This document shows, piece by piece, positions 13,484-18,200 of a DNA stretch of 18,200 nucleotides. The stretch spans positions 1-18,200 of the forward strand of contig DIFG01000021.1 of the NCBI GenBank assembly GCA_002419025.1, in the 5' to 3' direction. Each line of letters starts with the position of its first letter. Positions within the stretch are counted from its first letter, which is position 1. The stretch is from Deltaproteobacteria bacterium UBA5754. GTDB lineage: Bacteria > Desulfobacterota > Dissulfuribacteria > Dissulfuribacterales > UBA5754. Under the pieces are notes generated by a model. The model saw only the letters and a list, made by a program, of their open reading frames with translations, ran no database searches and was not told where the DNA came from. A program made the translations under genes and the position numbers.

Positions 13484-14529
13484 GTCACGTGGCTCCTGTC
13501 TCCGTGACCCGGAGGACCGTCGAGTTCCACGCCGGGACGAAAAACCTCTTTTTTCACATCCTTACCCAGTGCAACCTGCGCTGTCTCCACTGCTACATCG
13601 ATCCTGATCAGCACGGCCGCTCCGTCCTCGGTCTAAGTGTCATGAAAGAGCAGCTCAGGCTCTTTGCTAATCGCTTCAGGGAGCCTGCGGATGCGAACGT
13701 GGTGTTTCTCGGGGGTGAGCCCACCCTGAATCCGGATCTTCCAGAGGCGATCAGAGAGGCCCGGAGGATCGGATACCGGTCCATCACCGTGGACACCAAC
13801 GGCTTTCTTTTTCACGATTTTCTCGACCGCATCTCGCCCGAGGACCTGGACTTTCTGAGTTTCAGCCTGGACGGATCCTGCCCTGACGTTAATGACCGCA
13901 TTCGGGGAGAGGGGGTCTTCAGAACCTGTGTCAAAGGGATCGAAAGGGCAGTTGCACGCGGTTTTTCCGTGAGCGTCATCTTCACGGTGAGCCGCCTGAA
14001 CCTGGGGGATCTCTCCAACATGCCAGGGCTCCTCACGGATCTCGGCGTCACGCGCTTCTTCATCCAGGTGGTGGGGATTCGGGGACGGTCGGCCATGGAA
14101 TCGCGGAAGGCTGGGATGGATCTCCAGGTCCCTCGCTCAGAGTGGGACGCCGTCGTCCCCGTTGTCGCTCGGCATGCCGCACGACGGGGTCTTCTCGTCA
14201 CCTATCCCACGGTGTTTCTCGCTCCAGGCGTACCCTTTTCCTGCGCCGGGCTCGTGGCGGAGAACTATTTTGTCTTTCCGAACGGGCGGGTCTATCGTTG
14301 TCCCTTGTGCGAGGACCATCCGGTACACTCACTGGAGATTGCGGACGGCTCATTGAGCGAGCGGCCTCCCATCACCGAAAGGGAACTTTTCCCCCTTCGA
14401 ATACCTGAGGGATGCGTCATGAACCGGATCCTCCATCCGGGGAACATCCCCTACGGCCCGGACGGAGAGCCCACGGCACGAATCGCATGCTGCATGCTCA
14501 AGGAGGAGGTCCGGCGAGAAGACGCGTGA
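13480..14529 (+). CDS. Radical SAM enzyme with C-terminal cysteine-rich (SPASM/twitch-like) region
   Basis: This 349-residue enzyme carries the CxxxCxxC site CNLRCLHC (Cys31, 35, 38) that holds the [4Fe-4S] cluster for S-adenosylmethionine cleavage. FLGGEPTLNPDLPEAI (GGEP at 78-81), VDTNGFL and LDFLSFSLDG are further radical SAM barrel motifs. The C-terminal part has Cys255, 274, 277, 312, 337 and 338 around FVFPNGRVYRCPLC and ACCML, which suggests one auxiliary Fe-S cluster. The layout resembles MoaA/PqqE-type SPASM/twitch enzymes, but the substrate is unknown. It starts at the ATG at 13480, overlapping the deaminase stop by 4 bases. Its 3' end overlaps tail to tail by 32 bases with the substrate-binding protein gene. 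No short precursor-peptide gene is visible beside it. Confidence 0.9.
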   Translation: MSHVAPVSVTRRTVEFHAGTKNLFFHILTQCNLRCLHCYIDPDQHGRSVLGLSVMKEQLRLFANRFREPADANVVFLGGEPTLNPDLPEAIREARRIGYRSITVDTNGFLFHDFLDRISPEDLDFLSFSLDGSCPDVNDRIRGEGVFRTCVKGIERAVARGFSVSVIFTVSRLNLGDLSNMPGLLTDLGVTRFFIQVVGIRGRSAMESRKAGMDLQVPRSEWDAVVPVVARHAARRGLLVTYPTVFLAPGVPFSCAGLVAENYFVFPNGRVYRCPLCEDHPVHSLEIADGSLSERPPITERELFPLRIPEGCVMNRILHPGNIPYGPDGEPTARIACCMLKEEVRREDA

Positions 14530-15547
14530 AGTCGGGTTTCCGGTCGAGGAGGCCGTGGGCCGCGAGGATCTGTGCGGTCTCTTTCCATGCCTTTTTATCG
14601 ATCGTGCCCACGGGTCTTCCTGGCTGGACCACGAGTTGCCGTGTCGCCGTGATCTGTTCGGCGATGAGCTCAGGCCGGGTCTCAGGATCGCGAAGCCGGA
14701 CGATCTCCACGGCCGCGTGGAGGTTTTGAGGGGCCATGGCCTCATACCAGCCCTCCGTGACCGCTTCGGTGAAGGCGCGGACCTTTTCAGGCTGTGTCTC
14801 GTAAAACAGGCGCGACGTGACAAGGGAGTTGGCGACAAAAGAGATACCCGCAGCGCCCGGGTCGAAGAACCCGGCCCGTCCGCCGTTTGCCTGGATCTTT
14901 TCCGCGAGGACCACGCCTTCCACGTTTCGGTAAATCGGCCAGAGATCCACCTCCCCCCTCCAGAAAGGGGAGTAATCGTAATGAACGGCGTACAGCCTGA
15001 CGTCCCTATCCGTGATGCCGTAGCGTTCCATAAGGGCCGAAAAGATGGCCTCGTCGTTTCCGCCGTACGTGATCCCGATGCATCGGCCCTTCAAGTCCGA
15101 GACGTCTTGCACTGTGAATCTCGTTTCGTCGTAGATCCATTGGAGGGGATTGGCCTGAAAGATCTGGGCGAGGACCACGATGTCCGCCCCTTTTCCCGCT
15201 GCCTGAAGGATCTGATCGGCCGAGGCGATCCCGAACTGGGCGCGACCGAGTTCGATCTCCTTGATGGCGTTGTGCTCCACGCCTCCCTCCCTGAGCAGGA
15301 CCCGAAGCCCGTGCCTCTCAAATCCCCCTTTGTCAAGGGCCCAGAGTTCTCCGGCTGTGCTCACATTGAAGAGCCATTTGAGACGGAGCGTCAGGACCTC
15401 TCCCTGGCCTTCGTCCCGTGTCTTGCGTGCGTTACAGGCGGAAAGGGCCTCAACGAGGCAGGCGATAAGGCATAAAATGAGAATGACGGCCCTTCGACGC
15501 GGGCCGGGGTGGGGGAATGGGGCGTGTGGAATCGGCAGCGGGGTCAT
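14498..15547 (-). CDS. ABC transporter substrate-binding lipoprotein, NMT1/THI5-like family
   Basis: This 349-residue exported binding protein of the NMT1/SsuA/TauA superfamily has an N-terminal hydrophobic stretch (AVILILCLIACLVEALSAC) with lipobox LSAC at Cys38. It is probably a membrane-anchored lipoprotein. Family features include LRLKWLFNVSTAGELWALDKG, GFERHGLRVLL, the QFGIASADQIL segment, LKGRCIGITYGG and the PFWRGEVDLWPIYRN block. Substrates of such proteins include nitrate, taurine, alkanesulfonates, bicarbonate and thiamine pyrimidine precursors; none can be singled out here. The ATG overlaps the permease stop by 4 bases, making the gene last in a coupled ATPase-permease-binding protein operon. 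Confidence 0.88.
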   Translation of the reverse strand: MTPLPIPHAPFPHPGPRRRAVILILCLIACLVEALSACNARKTRDEGQGEVLTLRLKWLFNVSTAGELWALDKGGFERHGLRVLLREGGVEHNAIKEIELGRAQFGIASADQILQAAGKGADIVVLAQIFQANPLQWIYDETRFTVQDVSDLKGRCIGITYGGNDEAIFSALMERYGITDRDVRLYAVHYDYSPFWRGEVDLWPIYRNVEGVVLAEKIQANGGRAGFFDPGAAGISFVANSLVTSRLFYETQPEKVRAFTEAVTEGWYEAMAPQNLHAAVEIVRLRDPETRPELIAEQITATRQLVVQPGRPVGTIDKKAWKETAQILAAHGLLDRKPDFTRLLAGPPP

Positions 15548-16311
15548 GCAGGGGTATCCTCGACCGGATCGAGCCTCTTCTGGACCGCCCGTCCCATAAG
15601 CTCGATGATCGATATATAGAGGGAAGAGAAGAGCCCGATGAAAAAGAGCGAGACAAGGATGTGAGCGAGATTGCTTTGATACAAGGCCTTTCGAATGACG
15701 TATCCGATCCCGTTCGTGGCCACGAGGAATTCGGCTACAATGCTTCCCACCATGGCCATGGTCCCGCTTCCAGCGATCACAGCAAGGATCTTTCCCGCGT
15801 TTTCGAAGACCCGAATGCCGAGGGCGAGCCTGCGCGTGAGTCTCCCCGTCATGGAGAAAAAATGTTCCACGTCTTCCACCGGTTGGGCGAAGATCCCGAT
15901 GAAGGTGAGGAGAAGGGGAAAATAACAGACAAGAGAGGCGACGAGGATCCGCGATGTGATGCCGTCTCCGAGGAAGATGAAGAGGATGGGGGCGATGGCC
16001 ACCACGGGAAAGGCCTGGAGGTTGTAGGCGGCTGTCTTTGTGAGGGCGCCGAGAAAGGAACGGGAGATCCCGACGAAGGCGACGGTGACGGCGAGAAGAA
16101 TGGAAAATCCATGGCCCGCCACGGCCACGACGGCCGTGTCCGCGACGGCCTCCGTATAGCGCCAGCCGTTTTCGGCGGCTGTGGTGAGGAGTTCACCCGC
16201 CGAGGGTATGAGATAATCGGAGAGCCGGAACGCGGCCTTGATCCCGAGGAGCCCTCCGATTCCACAGGCATAGATGAGGAGGAATTCGAGGATGCGGCGG
16301 AGGGGTTTCAC
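15544..16311 (-). CDS. ABC transporter permease, nitrate/sulfonate/taurine type
   Basis: This 255-residue integral membrane protein has about six hydrophobic helices (ILEFLLIYACGIGGLLGI, VAVAGHGFSILLAVTVAFVG, FPVVAIAPILFIFLG, ILVASLVCYFPLLLTFIGIF, the GSIVAEFLVATNGIGYVI region and LVSLFFIGLFSSLYISII). This is the BPD_transp_1 fold typical of SsuC/TauC. The cytoplasmic EAA-type coupling loop (around residues 148-182) is rather degenerate. The start is the GTG at 16311, overlapping the ATPase stop by 4 bases (GTGA). The open frame continues far upstream to 17049, but that part is only a shadow of the ATPase gene. Confidence 0.87.
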   Translation of the reverse strand: MKPLRRILEFLLIYACGIGGLLGIKAAFRLSDYLIPSAGELLTTAAENGWRYTEAVADTAVVAVAGHGFSILLAVTVAFVGISRSFLGALTKTAAYNLQAFPVVAIAPILFIFLGDGITSRILVASLVCYFPLLLTFIGIFAQPVEDVEHFFSMTGRLTRRLALGIRVFENAGKILAVIAGSGTMAMVGSIVAEFLVATNGIGYVIRKALYQSNLAHILVSLFFIGLFSSLYISIIELMGRAVQKRLDPVEDTPA

Positions 16312-17024
16312 ATGGGTGCCCACGATGAGGCCGCCTGGATGATCCGAAAGGCCTTTTCCTGGAGGACGGGTTCGTTTTTGATGGGAGGGGTGGAGAGATC
16401 GAGTCCGATTACAATGCCCGAGAGGACGGCAGACCCGAGGGGCGTCTGGGAAAGGACATAGACGGTTCGGGAAAAGGCGGCCACTTCCAGGACGTTGTGG
16501 GAGATATAGACGATCATCCTGTCGGGAAACCGGTTCTTTACAAGAGACAGGATTCGGTGTCTGAGGGGTTCGTCCACGTTTGCAAGGGCCTCGTCCGTAA
16601 TAAGGAGGTCGAAGTCCTGAACGAGATACCGAAGGAGGTTCACTCGGTTTTTCTGGCCGAGGGAGAGGGTGCGGAACCGATGGGACAAAAGCGGGGTGAG
16701 TCCGAATTCTCCGGAAAGTTCCTGGAAGAGCCCCTGCCGATCCCTCGAGGTGACGCGCTCCATGTGCTCCCCTATGGAGAGCCAGCCGGGCAGGCGCTCC
16801 TGGTTGTGACAGTAGAGGGCCTTTCGAATGCCGGTCTTCCTGATTTCGCCGTCTGACGGGGTAGTGAGTTCGCACAGCAGCCGGGCGAGCGTGGTCTTTC
16901 CTGCCCCTGAAAGGCCGAAGAGGGAGAAAAATCCAGGCCCCTGGATATCCAGGTCGAGTCCAGTGATGACTGGGGTCTCTGACTCCGGGTAGGAAAACGT
17001 GATGTTGCGGCAGGAGATGAACAT
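16308..17024 (-). CDS. ABC transporter ATP-binding protein, nitrate/sulfonate/taurine type
   Basis: This 238-residue ATPase would energise import with the permease and binding lipoprotein that follow. It shows Walker A (GLSGAGKTT, residues 37-45), a Q loop at Gln75 (HNQERLPGW), a variant signature LSLGQ (120-124, usually LSGGQ), Walker B LLITDE (140-145), D-loop NVDE and the switch histidine (ISHN, His176). It is slightly shorter than typical SsuB/TauB proteins. The ATG at 17024 is the only good start in frame, and no clear ribosome binding site precedes it. The 99 bases between it and the upstream YkgJ-family gene contain two GC-rich hairpins but no riboswitch I recognise. Confidence 0.88.
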   Translation of the reverse strand: MFISCRNITFSYPESETPVITGLDLDIQGPGFFSLFGLSGAGKTTLARLLCELTTPSDGEIRKTGIRKALYCHNQERLPGWLSIGEHMERVTSRDRQGLFQELSGEFGLTPLLSHRFRTLSLGQKNRVNLLRYLVQDFDLLITDEALANVDEPLRHRILSLVKNRFPDRMIVYISHNVLEVAAFSRTVYVLSQTPLGSAVLSGIVIGLDLSTPPIKNEPVLQEKAFRIIQAASSWAPM

Positions 17025-17123
17025 CGGATGGCGGGACCGTGACTCGCATGCGTAAGGCCCGGCGGGCCGGACCCTGTAAGGACAGCGCCAGGGCGCTGCG
17101 AAGGAAGGGGCATGATCCCTGTT
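17025..17123. other. Leader/intergenic segment with two GC-rich hairpins
   Basis: Two compact hairpins, GGCCC/GGGCC (17056-17068) and CAGCGC/GCGCTG with a CAGG loop (17083-17098), lie between the YkgJ-family gene stop and the ATPase start. No T run follows either one on the minus strand, so they are poor intrinsic terminators. No -35/-10 pair is evident. They may be part of a structured leader or processing site. Confidence 0.35.
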
Positions 17124-18014
17124 TCAGACCGTTGCGGGTCTTCCTTTTTGGGGCTGACGCAACTGTTTCCTGGCCTTTCGGATACGATTCACTTCCCTTT
17201 CGAGGACCTCCTTCCTGATGGAGAGGACAGGTGTCTCTGCCCCGAATATGGCCGATTTCAGGTATTCGAACCCGAAGGTCATGAGCTCGGCGTCGTCTTC
17301 GAGGATCTTTTTGAGGGTCTCCTCCGGGACATCATAGGTGTCGAGGAATCGACTTTCAAAGACGTAGCTCCGGAATTTCTCCATGTTGGTTGTGACCATG
17401 AAGAAGAGCGCCCGGGCCTTTTCCGGCATCTCCGTGTGTTCCCCGAAAGATTTTTTCCGCAGGATGAGTTCCATCCATCCTCGATTCATGGAGTCATAGA
17501 GGTCGGCCTCCTGGTCGGCCCTCCAGCTGTCCACGGTCCACACGGTCTGCTCCTCAAATCCCTTGCAGTGATCTTCCTTGACGAGAAAAAAGAACTCCTC
17601 TTCCTCGCCGCTCTTCTTTTCCTTCTGGATCAGGTTCGCCATGCCGATGGGATAGTACCTGCAGCAGACAGGGCGGTCCGTATAGATCTGGCAGCCTTCG
17701 GCACTCACGAACGGGCAGCGTCCGCCTTCTTCTTCCAGCATGGTGAGGCGGACGACGGGAATCCGGGCCTCGGCGAGCATCTCCGCTTGAGTATATAAGG
17801 ACAGGAAGATATCAGAGGTGAGGCCGAGCCGTCGCTTTATTCGAATGATGTCGTAGGGAGTCAGGATGATGTCCATGTTCCGGCAGCATCTTGTAAAACA
17901 CGGGACACCAGGATGGCAGCGGAATTGAAAGGTGCTTTTTCGTTCAAGCCGGACCGGCTGGACGACGCGGGAGATGGCCTCGTCGGCCTTTTTTCTTGTT
18001 TCGTCGATTTGCAT
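17124..18014 (-). CDS. YkgJ family cysteine-cluster protein
   Basis: This 296-residue protein of unknown function has the YkgJ (putative zinc/iron-chelating) domain at residues ~30-130. The first block is FRCHPGVPCFTRCC (Cys33, 39, 43, 44) followed by LTPYDIIRIKRRLGL. The second is GRCPFVSAEGCQIYTDRPVC (Cys100, 108, 117) with Cys118 and RYYPIG. The C-terminal ~165 residues are helical and charged with no domain I recognise. No signal peptide is seen. The ATG at 18014 (MQIDETRKKAD) is preferred; in-frame codons further upstream run into the repeat at the window end and look non-coding. A promoter candidate lies at 18050-18078. The ABC importer is downstream on the same strand, but co-transcription is uncertain. 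Confidence 0.88.
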   Translation of the reverse strand: MQIDETRKKADEAISRVVQPVRLERKSTFQFRCHPGVPCFTRCCRNMDIILTPYDIIRIKRRLGLTSDIFLSLYTQAEMLAEARIPVVRLTMLEEEGGRCPFVSAEGCQIYTDRPVCCRYYPIGMANLIQKEKKSGEEEEFFFLVKEDHCKGFEEQTVWTVDSWRADQEADLYDSMNRGWMELILRKKSFGEHTEMPEKARALFFMVTTNMEKFRSYVFESRFLDTYDVPEETLKKILEDDAELMTFGFEYLKSAIFGAETPVLSIRKEVLEREVNRIRKARKQLRQPQKGRPATV

Positions 18015-18049
18015 GGGAGAGTCCAAAGGGAATTTTGTTTGGTTACGAG

Positions 18050-18078
18050 ATGATAGCCCATGATGCCGGCTTCGGCAA
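18050..18078 (-). promoter_or_regulatory. Candidate sigma70 promoter of the YkgJ-family gene
   Basis: On the minus strand TTGCCG (18078-18073) and TATCAT (18055-18050) are spaced by 17 bases. Transcription would begin about 30 bases before the ATG at 18014. The boxes match the consensus at 4 of 6 and 5 of 6 positions. Confidence 0.45.
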
Positions 18079-18130
18079 TGCATCTTTGGACGCCGCTCGA
18101 AAGATCGATCTGCGCCGTTACTCTGAATCT

Positions 18131-18200
18131 TTGATGGTCTCGTAAAAAGTCCCAGGCTCGTCATGCCGGACTTGATCCGGCATCCAGAACATATTGAAAA
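18131..18200 (-). repeat. Palindromic dispersed repeat, copy 3 (inverted, cut by window end)
   Basis: This is the reverse complement of the last ~70 bases of copies 1 and 2. It starts with the terminal repeat TTGATGGTCTCGTAAAAAGT and includes the ATGCCGGA/TCCGGCAT hairpin. It differs from copy 2 at only one base in the visible part (CCAGGCTCG in place of CCAGACTCG). The rest lies beyond the window. Confidence 0.9.

Noticed and set aside
14555..16461. Two long plus-strand open frames opposite the binding-protein and permease genes
   Set aside because: Their products are rich in Asp, Glu, Gly and Arg with no domain, and lie antisense to well-supported transporter genes.
15544..17049. A 501-codon frame suggesting an ATPase-permease fusion
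   Set aside because: The upstream ~246 codons are the wrong frame of the ATPase gene. The permease begins at the GTG overlapping the ATPase stop at 16311.
17025..17123. TPP or other riboswitch before the NMT1-type importer
   Set aside because: The CTGAGA and ACCC/GAACCTGATCTGG-like boxes of the TPP switch are absent. Only simple GC hairpins are seen.

Overview
This window looks like ordinary chromosome from a Gram-negative, moderately GC-rich bacterium. It has an outer-membrane lipoprotein, IHF-alpha, a bifunctional P-protein (chorismate mutase-prephenate dehydratase) and the gene order rpmI-rplT-pheS-pheT-ihfA-merR. That combination best fits the former Deltaproteobacteria (Desulfobacterota and relatives). 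The assignment is inferred from gene content and order only. No plasmid, phage or insertion-sequence genes are visible.

Left part (1-3170). queA (tRNA queuosine synthesis) lies on the minus strand. Upstream of it, also minus, is a tRNA-Met(CAT) followed by a small DUF2065 membrane protein. A clear sigma70-type promoter then drives a plus-strand pair: a flavin-reductase/flavoredoxin-like protein and a membrane-anchored TPR protein. The convergent gap to pheA is filled by the first copy of a ~137-bp palindromic repeat.

Central part (3170-11149, all minus). A compact translation/phenylalanine operon runs rpmI, rplT, pheS, pheT, ihfA, a MerR-type regulator and pheA, with most junctions overlapping or only a few bases long. 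infC, the usual first gene, is absent; a second copy of the palindromic repeat lies directly upstream of rpmI. PheT is about 106 residues shorter than the E. coli protein and lacks precisely the N-terminal B2 OB-fold tRNA-binding domain. Further upstream, on the same strand, are tRNA-Ser(CGA), tadA, radC and an L,D-transpeptidase-fold protein.

Envelope locus (10097-12421). An alanine-zipper, Lpp/OprI-like lipoprotein ending in Lys-Lys is flanked by two minus-strand YkuD-domain proteins. One is LysM+YkuD, as in the E. coli ErfK/YbiS/YcfS enzymes that link Lpp to peptidoglycan. The other resembles the COG3034/YafK branch and has an extra C-terminal region with an EF-hand-like loop. I read this as a candidate outer-membrane-to-peptidoglycan tethering locus.

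Right part (12456-18200). A translationally coupled plus-strand trio encodes a cysteine-cluster protein, a TadA-superfamily deaminase and a CxxxCxxC radical SAM enzyme; I do not recognise this as a known pathway. It converges on a minus-strand ABC importer of the NMT1/taurine-nitrate type (ATPase, permease, substrate-binding lipoprotein). Upstream of that is a YkgJ-family cysteine-cluster protein, and a third, inverted copy of the palindromic repeat runs off the window end. Apart from the window edge (1-171), every gap between genes is under about 250 bases.
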